From CAYRIF01 sp964424205 (lineage in GTDB: Bacteria; Bacteroidota; Bacteroidia; Cytophagales; Cyclobacteriaceae): DNA of 11,267 nt. Shown here one piece after another: positions 1-6,188 of the stretch (its first letter is position 1; each line of letters starts with the position of its first letter). The stretch covers positions 1 through 11,267 of the forward strand of contig CAYRIF010000109.1 in assembly GCA_964424205.1 (NCBI GenBank). Direction: 5' to 3'. The notes beneath the pieces were generated by a model. The model was not told the DNA's origin. It saw only the letters and a program-made list of their open reading frames with translations, and did no database searches. Made by a program: the position numbers and the translations under genes.

Positions 1-1
1 A

Positions 2-1324
2 TTCCCTTTGGTGGTAGGTGTGCGCTCTTCTGTTTTTCTGCCCTTTGATAATCTGGGTTTGGTTATCGTGGATGAAGAACATGAAAGTTCATATAAACAG
101 TATAGCCCTGCTCCACGCTTCCATGCACGTGATTTAGTGTTGATGTTGGCAAATTTTCACCATGCCAAAACATTGCTCGGCTCGGCAACGCCATCGATTG
201 AGAGTTATTATTTGGCACAAAAAAAGCAGTATGGTTTGGTGGAATTGCATACCCGCTATGGGGAAAGTGTGCTTCCTGAGTTTGAGGTGGTAAACCTTGC
301 GAGAGAGCGGAAAAGAAAAACGCTGAAAGAGGACTTTTCATCACAATTACTGGGTACCTTAAAAGCAACCTTATCGGAAGGAAAACAAGCCATTATTTTT
401 CAGAATAGGAGAGGGTACTCGCCCTATATCTCCTGTCAAGAGTGTAGCTGGATTCCAAAATGTAGTCAATGTGATGTGAGCCTTACCTATCACATGTATC
501 GCAATGAACTTAGGTGTCACTACTGTGGGTACAGCGAGAAAAATCATGCTTCATGCCCTGCCTGCGGTTCAACCAATCTGAAAACAGTTGGTTTTGGCAC
601 AGAAAAACTGGAGGAGGATTTAAAAAATTTAATGCCTGATGCTAGAATTCAGCGGATGGATTTGGATACCACTCGCTCAAAATATAGCTATCAAAATATT
701 ATTGATGATTTTGAGAAAGGCAATACCGATATTTTAGTGGGCACACAAATTTTGAGCAAAGGGTTGGATTTTGACAATGTAAATGTGGTGGGCGTGGTGG
801 ATGTGGATAGGATGATACATTTTCCTGATTTTAGGTCAAACGAGCGCACCTTTCAGCTGGTTACACAAGTAAGTGGACGGGCAGGAAGACGGTCAAAACA
901 AGGGAAGGTAATTCTACAAACCAATGATCCTGGACAAGCCATCATTAATAAAATTATCTCCTACGATTACAAAGGGTTTTACCATGATGAATTAGCAGAG
1001 AGAGAACAGTTTCTGTATCCTCCATTTTGCCGATTGATTAAAATTACCATTAAAAATAGGGACAAAGTAATTTGCGAAAAAGCAAGTAGTTTTTTGAATA
1101 ATCTGCTCATTGGTAAGCTCGGCAAAAAGCGAGTTTTGGGACCTGCCGAGCCTGCCATTTCTAGAATTAGGAATCAGTACCTGATGGAAATTTTAATAAA
1201 AATAGAAAGGGGAAAGGTGAATTTGGAAGAAGCAAAATCGCGCATTGCAGGGGTGGTGGCGGAAACGAAACTAGAGAAAAGTTTTAAGGGGTCTAGGATT
1301 ATTATTGATGTGGATAGTTATTGA
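2..1324 (+). CDS. priA: Primosomal protein N' / replication restart helicase PriA, 3' part (5' end outside window)
   Basis: PriA is the superfamily-2 3'-to-5' helicase that recognises stalled forks and D-loops and starts reloading of the replicative helicase. The visible 440 codons begin inside the helicase core. Counting from the codon at base 2, they show the Walker B-type DEEH box (about 24-27), motif III SATPS (about 61-65), an eight-cysteine zinc-binding insertion (C145, C148, C154, C157, C172, C175, C185, C188), motif V (GTQILSKGLDF, about 247-257) and motif VI (QVSGRAGR, about 289-296), followed by the PriA C-terminal domain. The cysteine spacing interrupting the helicase core is diagnostic for PriA. 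The frame is open to the left edge, so the DNA-binding N-terminus and Walker A lie upstream of the window. All motifs seen are intact. It ends in TGA with 43 nt before the next possible ORF. Confidence 0.97.
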   Translation, partial: FPLVVGVRSSVFLPFDNLGLVIVDEEHESSYKQYSPAPRFHARDLVLMLANFHHAKTLLGSATPSIESYYLAQKKQYGLVELHTRYGESVLPEFEVVNLARERKRKTLKEDFSSQLLGTLKATLSEGKQAIIFQNRRGYSPYISCQECSWIPKCSQCDVSLTYHMYRNELRCHYCGYSEKNHASCPACGSTNLKTVGFGTEKLEEDLKNLMPDARIQRMDLDTTRSKYSYQNIIDDFEKGNTDILVGTQILSKGLDFDNVNVVGVVDVDRMIHFPDFRSNERTFQLVTQVSGRAGRRSKQGKVILQTNDPGQAIINKIISYDYKGFYHDELAEREQFLYPPFCRLIKITIKNRDKVICEKASSFLNNLLIGKLGKKRVLGPAEPAISRIRNQYLMEILIKIERGKVNLEEAKSRIAGVVAETKLEKSFKGSRIIIDVDSY

Positions 1325-1367
1325 ATAGTAGTATGTAGCCATGCCTTGAGATTGCTGGTATCTATTA

Positions 1368-1484
1368 ATGTCGATGTTAAAATGGTATAACAGTTACTTG
1401 GTAGTCTTTGCCTTGAGCTTTGCGGTTATACCAATAAATTTCCTTATTTTACAACCCAGAAAAAACGACGTAAAAATGCGATGA
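1368..1484 (+). CDS. Possible 38-aa single-pass membrane micro-protein overlapping the reductase start
   Basis: This short frame lies in the gap between priA and the reductase. It starts ATG-TCG-ATG, so a start at 1374 is equally possible, and ends in TGA at 1482-1484. That stop overlaps the next gene's ATG at 1481 as ATGA, the classic arrangement for translational coupling. The predicted peptide has a short polar N-terminus with Lys and Trp (MLKWYNSY), about 19 hydrophobic residues (roughly LVVFALSFAVIPINFLIL) and a basic, polar tail (QPRKNDVKMR). This is the layout of a one-TM peptide with its charged end probably in the cytosol. I do not recognise a family. No clear Shine-Dalgarno sequence is present, but these are weak in this phylum anyway. 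An AT-rich 38-codon frame can arise by chance, so the call rests on the TM pattern plus the ATGA overlap. It could instead be only leader RNA of the next gene. Confidence 0.3.
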   Translation: MSMLKWYNSYLVVFALSFAVIPINFLILQPRKNDVKMR

Positions 1485-2488
1485 CTATGAATAAGCAACT
1501 GTTACTAAAGAAAAGACCTGTAGGATTACCCACAAAAGATACCTGGGGATTGGTAGAAACTGAAATTCCAGCGCCTGGTGATGGGGAGATACTGTTGAAA
1601 CTTGAATATATTTCATTAGATCCTGCGATGCGAGGGTGGTTGAATGATGTGCGTTCGTATATTCCTCCCGTGCAGATTGACGAAGTAATGCGTGCAGGAG
1701 GTGTTGGTAAAGTGATTGAATCTAATCATACTGATTTTAAAGTAGGTGATTATTTATATGGGAATCCTGGTGTACAGCAATATGTAGTGACTGATGGAAA
1801 AGGATATCATAAGGTGGATGCCTCGTTGGCACCTTTGCCTGTTTATACTGGCACGTTGGGTATGCCGGGGATGACTGCTTACTTTGGAATTTTGGAAGTA
1901 GGAGAACTGAAAGAAGGCGACGCTGTTTTGGTATCTGGTGCGGCGGGTGCAGTGGGTAGTGTGGTTGGGCAGATCGCCAAAATAAAAAACTGCAAGGTAA
2001 TTGGTATTGCAGGTGGAGCAGAAAAATGTCAATACCTGATTGACGAACTTGGGTTTGATGGTGCCATTGATTATAAAAACCAAGATGTAAAAGCAGCAAT
2101 AAAAAAGCATTTTCCAAAAGGAATTGATGTGTATTTTGATAATGTCGGCGGTGATATTTTGAATGATGCGTTAGGCAGGTTGGCAATGCATGCACGTATT
2201 GTGATTTGTGGTGCAATTTCTCAGTATAATAATACCACTCCTGTCAAGGGGCCGTCTAATTACCTGTCCTTACTAGTGAGTCGTGGTACTATGCGTGGGA
2301 TGGTAGTTTTTGACCATGCTAAAAATTATGGTACTGCAGCCCAGCAAATGGGGCAATGGATGATGGAAGGAAAACTAAAATCACGAGAAGATATTAACGT
2401 CGGTATAGAAAATTTCCATGCGACATTTTTAAAATTATTTTCGGGAGAAAAAATGGGTAAATTGGTATTGAAGGTTTCGGAGGATTAA
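1481..2488 (+). CDS. NADPH-dependent medium-chain oxidoreductase (LTB4DH/prostaglandin reductase/CurA-like)
   Basis: This 335-aa member of the zinc-free medium-chain reductase superfamily belongs to the branch containing leukotriene B4 12-hydroxydehydrogenase/prostaglandin reductase and E. coli CurA. These enzymes reduce the activated C=C bond of enals and enones with NADPH in the cytosol. It shows the family N-terminus with ISLDPAMRGW (about 44-53), the GroES-like fold, the Rossmann loop VSGAAGAVGS (about 151-160), K182 in GGAEKC and Y198 in IDYKN at places where the family contacts the NADPH phosphate, and NVGG (about 221-224). No structural zinc cysteine cluster is present, as expected. 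Length matches the family. ATG 1481 is chosen because it overlaps a possible upstream ORF; ATG 1487 would shorten it by two residues. The stop overlaps the next start by one base. The natural substrate cannot be read from sequence; detoxification of reactive aldehydes or ketones is an inference. Confidence 0.93.
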   Translation: MTMNKQLLLKKRPVGLPTKDTWGLVETEIPAPGDGEILLKLEYISLDPAMRGWLNDVRSYIPPVQIDEVMRAGGVGKVIESNHTDFKVGDYLYGNPGVQQYVVTDGKGYHKVDASLAPLPVYTGTLGMPGMTAYFGILEVGELKEGDAVLVSGAAGAVGSVVGQIAKIKNCKVIGIAGGAEKCQYLIDELGFDGAIDYKNQDVKAAIKKHFPKGIDVYFDNVGGDILNDALGRLAMHARIVICGAISQYNNTTPVKGPSNYLSLLVSRGTMRGMVVFDHAKNYGTAAQQMGQWMMEGKLKSREDINVGIENFHATFLKLFSGEKMGKLVLKVSED

Positions 2489-2490
2489 TG
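2479..2490 (+). promoter_or_regulatory. Strong ribosome binding site in a TAATG stop/start overlap
   Basis: GGAGGA lies four bases before the ATG at 2488, inside the last codons of the reductase. The reductase stop TAA shares its final A with that ATG. The purine-rich core is an unusually good Shine-Dalgarno match for Bacteroidota, where most starts lack one. It fixes the start of the lipoprotein gene and suggests coupled translation of the two genes. Confidence 0.55.
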
Positions 2491-2925
2491 AAAAACATAT
2501 TGTACATATTGGTATTTCTATTTCTTTTTTCATGTAGTGATAAAAAGAAAAAGCCTGACTGGGTATTAGATAAAGCCGTGATGGTCGATTATCTGGTGGA
2601 TATGCACATGCTAGAGGGAAAGCTCACTAAGTTGGGACTGGCTAAGGATTCAACCCAACAATTGTATGATGCATTTGAAAAAAAATTGTTTAAAAAACAC
2701 GGACTGGTAGATTCAGTCTATTATAAAAGCTTTAATTATTATCTTGAATACCCAGAAGCTTTAAGCGAAATATATACCGCTGTGGTTGATAGCCTAAGTC
2801 ACAAAGAGCAAATTGTCAAACAGGAGAAAGAGGCAAATGTGAAGGCGGCAAAAGAAAAAGCAGAGAAAGAAAAGCAGGCAGCACGCAAGAAGGCAGATTC
2901 ACTAAAAGCTATTTTGAAGCATTGA
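2488..2925 (+). CDS. DUF4296-type lipoprotein
   Basis: This is a 145-aa predicted lipoprotein. The N-terminus MKNILYILVFLFLFSC is a short charged end, a hydrophobic core and a lipobox-like LFSC with C16 as the lipidation site, followed by SDKKKK. Residues about 22-105 have the DUF4296 pattern: a W/P start, a helix with VDYLVDMHMLEGKL, then KKHGLVDSVYYKSFNYYLEYPE, where the protein is compared to short chains of 'khg...f..Sl.yY...p'. The last 40 residues are a Lys/Glu/Ala-rich, probably helical or coiled tail. DUF4296 proteins are small envelope lipoproteins in Bacteroidota with no established function. The start is fixed by the TAATG overlap and the good Shine-Dalgarno site. The overlap argues for co-expression with the reductase, but no functional link is known to me. 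Confidence 0.85.
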   Translation: MKNILYILVFLFLFSCSDKKKKPDWVLDKAVMVDYLVDMHMLEGKLTKLGLAKDSTQQLYDAFEKKLFKKHGLVDSVYYKSFNYYLEYPEALSEIYTAVVDSLSHKEQIVKQEKEANVKAAKEKAEKEKQAARKKADSLKAILKH

Positions 2926-2946
2926 ATGATGTTTGCAATAAAATAT

Positions 2947-3054
2947 ACTTCCTTCGTTCACATCCCCGCTTCCTTGGTTTGTGTCCTCGCTTCCTTGGTT
3001 TGTGTCTCCACAAACCAATTTAGCACCTCCTTGGTTTGTGTCCTCACAGACCAA
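2947..3054. repeat. 21-bp repeat block with two tandem 10-bp hairpins upstream of mutS2
   Basis: Consecutive 21-bp units lie at 2947-2967 (degenerate, 14/21 matches), 2968-2988 and 2989-3009, with a fourth at 3025-3045. The shared core is CTTCCTTGGTTTGTGTC. Units three and four are each followed by the inverted arm. Hairpin 1 pairs TTGGTTTGTG (2995-3004) with CACAAACCAA (3009-3018), perfect over 10 bp with a TCTC loop. Hairpin 2 pairs the same left arm (3031-3040) with CACAGACCAA (3045-3054), nine Watson-Crick pairs plus one G-U in RNA, with a TCCT loop. The hairpins are 12 nt apart and neither is followed by a T-run. The look is of a dispersed palindromic intergenic element of the REP type rather than a terminator. 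Spread elsewhere in the genome cannot be judged from this window. Confidence 0.85.
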
Positions 3055-3077
3055 CCTGACTATATAGTTACTAATAA

Positions 3078-5456
3078 ATGATTTTTCCAAAAAGCATAGA
3101 AAAAAAACTTGGTTTTGATAAAATCAAGGAGCTCCTGAAAAAGGAATGCCAAAGTTCCCTTGGTGTGGCATTCGTAGAGAAGGTTAGAATTTCGACGGAT
3201 TATAAAGTGGTCGACTTACTGATTTCACAAACTGAAGAATTCAGGCAGGTAATTACCAACGGTGAGTCTATGCCAAATGGTGACTTCTATGATTTTTCAG
3301 AAAGCCTAGAGCGAGCTAAGATTGAGGGTGTTTTTTTAGAGGAGGAGGTATTATATGATTTGAAAATATCACTGGAAACATTATTTGCGTGGCTTAATTT
3401 CTTTAAAATGCAGGAAGAAAGTGAGCAGTTAAAACAAATGGCAGCTACTACGGAGTTAGATACTTCGCTGCTCGATGCAATTGCTTCAAAATTAGATGAT
3501 AAAGGAAAAATCAAGGATAATGCAACGCCTGAATTATTTCAGATTAGAAAGAAAATACAGCGCGACCAACGAAAGTTAAGAAAGTTGCTCGACCAAGTGT
3601 TGAAGCAGGCGATAGAAAATAAATACACAAAGGCGGATGCAAATATTACCATTAAAAATGGAAGGATGGTAATACCTGTACAGGCTGAGTTCAAGCGAAA
3701 AATCAAGGGATTTGTACAAGATGAATCTGCCTCTGGCAAACTAGTATATTTAGAGCCTACCGATGTGCTGGAAGTTAATAATGAAATTAAAGAGCTGGAA
3801 TATCAGGAGCGTAGGGAAGTAATAAAAATACTGATTGCGCTTACTGACAAGGTGAGAGAGGAGCTTTATCCACTGAAGAGAGCGCTTATTTTCTTAAGCT
3901 TACTAGATTTCATTAGGGCGAAGGCAAAGTTTGCATTAAAGATCAAGGCGATTAAACCCACTTTTGTAAATAGCAATAGCATAGACTGGAAAGAAGCAAC
4001 ACATCCACTTTTATTTTTGGCACATCAAGAATTGGGTAAATCGGTCGTGCCGTTAGACATTGTATTGGATAATGAAAATCGGATTTTGGTTATTTCAGGG
4101 CCAAATGCAGGGGGGAAGTCAGTGTGCTTAAAGACGGTTGGTCTGATTCAATATATGTTTCAGGCTGGGATGCTTGTACCTGTGAGCGAGGAGTCAACGT
4201 TAGGTGTTTTTAAGAATTTTTTCATCGATATTGGCGATGAGCAATCCATCGAAAATGATTTGAGTACTTACAGTTCGCACCTGAGTAGCATGAAGTTTTT
4301 CTTGGAGCAGGCAGACAAGAAAACGCTATTTCTGATTGATGAATTTGGAACTGGTACTGACCCTAATTTTGGTGGTGCCATTGCCGAGGCGGTTTTGGAA
4401 AAGCTGAATGAGCAGAAAGCTTTTGGGGTTGTGAATACGCATTATTCTAATCTAAAAGAATTTGCAGAAAAATCAGCAGGCGTAGTGAATGGAGCAATGC
4501 GCTTTGATACTGAAAATCTGGCGCCGCTTTATAAGCTAGAAATCGGAAAACCAGGCAGTTCGTTTGCCTTAGAAATTGCGCAGAAAATTGGCTTGCAAAA
4601 AGACATCATTGATAATATCAAAGAAAAGTTAGGAACGGAAAAAGTGAATTTTGAGCAGCTGCTCTCTGATTTGGAGAGAGAGAAGTTTGCGCTGGAAAAT
4701 GAGCGAAAAGCCGTGCAGGCGAACAATAATTCCTTGCAACAAAAACTAAAACGCTACCATGCGCTGACTGATGAGCTAAGTGAGAAGCGAAAAACAATCA
4801 TCAATGAAGCAAAGGAGGAGGCGCACCGATTGTTAAAAGAAACAAATCAGCGTATTGAATCCACCATACGGGTAATTAAGGAACACAAGGCTTCTAAAAC
4901 GATTACAAAGGATGTTAGGAAGAAGTTGGAAGTATTTAAGGAATCAATTAAAAAAGAAAAGGTCAAGAAGCCAGAACCTACCGTAAAAATTATAGAAGGG
5001 GCAATTGAAATTGGTTCATTTGTTCGAATAAAAGGGCAAGAGACGATTGGGGAAGTAATTGGCATGCGAGGAAAAGATGTGGAGGTTATTTTTGGTAGTT
5101 TGACTTCAAAACTAAAATTGAGCAGACTTGAAAAAGTATCAAAGGGCGTATTTAAAAAATCCTCTAAACCCACGGCAAGCAGAGGAATAGACTTGAGTAG
5201 CAAGATGGCAAACTTTAGTGCAAGATTGGATTTAAGGGGAAAAAGAGCGGCAGAAGCTTTGGCTATGTTAGACGTATTTATTGATAGTGCTTTGCTGTTC
5301 TCTTCTGGTGAGCTTCAAGTAGTTCATGGAAAAGGAGATGGAATTTTGAGGGAATTAGTAAGGAAGCAACTAAAGGGCTATAAGAATATTGTAAATATCC
5401 ATGATGAACACGCCGATAGGGGTGGCGCTGGCGTCACTATTTTTGAGTTGAAGTAA
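3078..5456 (+). CDS. mutS2: MutS2 family DNA-binding ATPase with C-terminal Smr endonuclease domain
   Basis: This 792-aa protein has the full MutS2 layout and lacks the mismatch-recognition domain of MutS. The N-terminal lever/clamp region (about 1-300) begins with the typical IEKKLGFDKIKELL. The ABC-type ATPase has Walker A GPNAGGKS at 341-348 and Walker B LFLIDEFGTGTDP at 417-429. A long charged coiled coil covers about 520-620, a small beta/KOW-like segment about 645-690, and the Smr domain about 715-792, with LDLRG at 717-721 and HGKGDG at 750-755. Family members bind branched DNA and suppress recombination, and in Bacillus MutS2 also acts on collided ribosomes; which role applies here is unknown. 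ATG 3078 gives the conserved N-terminus. The 152-bp region upstream carries the hairpin repeats. The gene converges on the two-component pair. Confidence 0.97.
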   Translation: MIFPKSIEKKLGFDKIKELLKKECQSSLGVAFVEKVRISTDYKVVDLLISQTEEFRQVITNGESMPNGDFYDFSESLERAKIEGVFLEEEVLYDLKISLETLFAWLNFFKMQEESEQLKQMAATTELDTSLLDAIASKLDDKGKIKDNATPELFQIRKKIQRDQRKLRKLLDQVLKQAIENKYTKADANITIKNGRMVIPVQAEFKRKIKGFVQDESASGKLVYLEPTDVLEVNNEIKELEYQERREVIKILIALTDKVREELYPLKRALIFLSLLDFIRAKAKFALKIKAIKPTFVNSNSIDWKEATHPLLFLAHQELGKSVVPLDIVLDNENRILVISGPNAGGKSVCLKTVGLIQYMFQAGMLVPVSEESTLGVFKNFFIDIGDEQSIENDLSTYSSHLSSMKFFLEQADKKTLFLIDEFGTGTDPNFGGAIAEAVLEKLNEQKAFGVVNTHYSNLKEFAEKSAGVVNGAMRFDTENLAPLYKLEIGKPGSSFALEIAQKIGLQKDIIDNIKEKLGTEKVNFEQLLSDLEREKFALENERKAVQANNNSLQQKLKRYHALTDELSEKRKTIINEAKEEAHRLLKETNQRIESTIRVIKEHKASKTITKDVRKKLEVFKESIKKEKVKKPEPTVKIIEGAIEIGSFVRIKGQETIGEVIGMRGKDVEVIFGSLTSKLKLSRLEKVSKGVFKKSSKPTASRGIDLSSKMANFSARLDLRGKRAAEALAMLDVFIDSALLFSSGELQVVHGKGDGILRELVRKQLKGYKNIVNIHDEHADRGGAGVTIFELK

Positions 5457-5467
5457 ACGGAGCGATT

Positions 5468-5499
5468 GCTTTCTTGGTAATAGTACCAACAGCAGAAGC
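5468..5499. terminator. Weak hairpin between convergent mutS2 and regulator genes
   Basis: TTGGTA (5474-5479) and TACCAA (5484-5489) form a perfect 6-bp stem with an ATAG loop. It may be extended, with bulges, by GCTT (5468-5471) and AAGC (5496-5499). It lies in the 88-bp gap between two convergent genes, where a bidirectional terminator would be expected. Neither side has a clear T-run, so factor-independent termination is doubtful. Confidence 0.25.
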
Positions 5500-5544
5500 C
5501 AATAAAGAGGTGGCGTTAAAAATTCGGATAAATTTTGTGAAAAA

Positions 5545-6186
5545 CTACTGAACCAACCCCTGTTGAATCGCATATTTTACCAACCCTGCGGTGTTGCGGG
5601 CATCGAGCTTTCGCAGAATATTTTTACGATGGGTTTCTACCGTATGTTGACTGATAAATAGTTTTTCGGCGATTTCATTGGTGGTCATCTCTTGGGCAAT
5701 CAATGTGATGACTTCTTTTTCTCTACGACTCAATTTGGCTTCTGCTTTTCTGGTTGCTTTCGGCGAAAACATACTTTGCATATATGCCTCTTTTACCTCA
5801 GGAGAAAAATAATTTTCCCCACGCATGATGCTGTTAATGGCTTGTAATAACTCTTTCTTATCTGCATTTTTCAAGAGATAACCGTTTGCTCCGTTTTTAA
5901 TAAGTTTAGCAATTAAATCACTCTGCTTGTGCATGCTAAGTACGAGTGTTTTAACCTGCGTATGTTTCTTTTTTATTTCGTTATTTAATGCGATGCCATT
6001 CATTTCAGGCATGCTAATGTCTGTAATCACCAAATCAATTTTCGTATTGGATAGAATTTGCAATACACCATTTCCATTTTTTGCGGTATCAACAATTTCT
6101 AAATTCTCCTCATCTTCAAGCAGTGAGCAAAGTCCATCTAAAAACATTTTATGGTCATCTGCGATTACAATCCTTATTTTTTCCAT
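5545..6186 (-). CDS. NarL/FixJ-type response regulator (receiver + LuxR HTH)
   Basis: This 213-aa cytoplasmic transcription regulator has an N-terminal receiver (about 3-120) with the acidic pair D10/D11, phospho-acceptor D56 in TDISMPEMNG, S84 at the conserved Ser/Thr position and K106 in YLLKN. The C-terminal LuxR/GerE helix-turn-helix (about 148-208) includes LSRREKEVITLIAQ and the recognition region SQHTVETHRKNILRKL. All phosphorylation-site residues are present. Its ATG lies 2 nt after the stop of the upstream histidine kinase gene, so the two are almost certainly co-transcribed and cognate. Residue pattern and length (about 210 aa) are standard. Target genes cannot be deduced. A short AT-rich spacer with no strong Shine-Dalgarno precedes it. 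Confidence 0.96.
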   Translation of the reverse strand: MEKIRIVIADDHKMFLDGLCSLLEDEENLEIVDTAKNGNGVLQILSNTKIDLVITDISMPEMNGIALNNEIKKKHTQVKTLVLSMHKQSDLIAKLIKNGANGYLLKNADKKELLQAINSIMRGENYFSPEVKEAYMQSMFSPKATRKAEAKLSRREKEVITLIAQEMTTNEIAEKLFISQHTVETHRKNILRKLDARNTAGLVKYAIQQGLVQ

Positions 6187-6188
6187 GA

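Noticed and set aside
1342..1426. Direct repeat of TGCCTTGAG (1342-1350 and 1409-1417)
   Set aside because: Only nine bases match exactly and the flanks align poorly; not distinguishable from chance.
1419..1452. Bacteroidota-type promoter (TTTG at 1419, 22 nt spacer, TATTTTAC at 1445) before the reductase
   Set aside because: The -7 part matches TAnnTTTG only partly, and the site falls inside the possible micro-ORF; too weak to annotate.
1737..2216. Minus-strand 159-codon ORF inside the reductase
   Set aside because: It is fully contained in a conserved gene on the other strand, and its composition (rich in His, Gln, Leu, Tyr) is that of an antisense shadow.
2947..3054. CRISPR-like array
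   Set aside because: The units adjoin or overlap with no unique spacers of constant length, and the repeats contain long hairpins with drifting copies; there are no cas genes.
2902..3090. Minus-strand 62-codon ORF with DTNQGS-like repeats
   Set aside because: It exists because the 21-bp DNA repeat keeps the frame open; it overlaps the ends of two real genes on the other strand and has no recognisable domain.
4847..5203. Minus-strand 118-codon ORF inside mutS2
   Set aside because: Antisense shadow of the coiled coil and beta region of MutS2; Ser/Phe/Thr-rich translation with no family resemblance.
3078..5456. Canonical MutS mismatch-repair protein
   Set aside because: It lacks the N-terminal mismatch-recognition domain with its F-x-E motif and has a C-terminal Smr domain, so it is MutS2.
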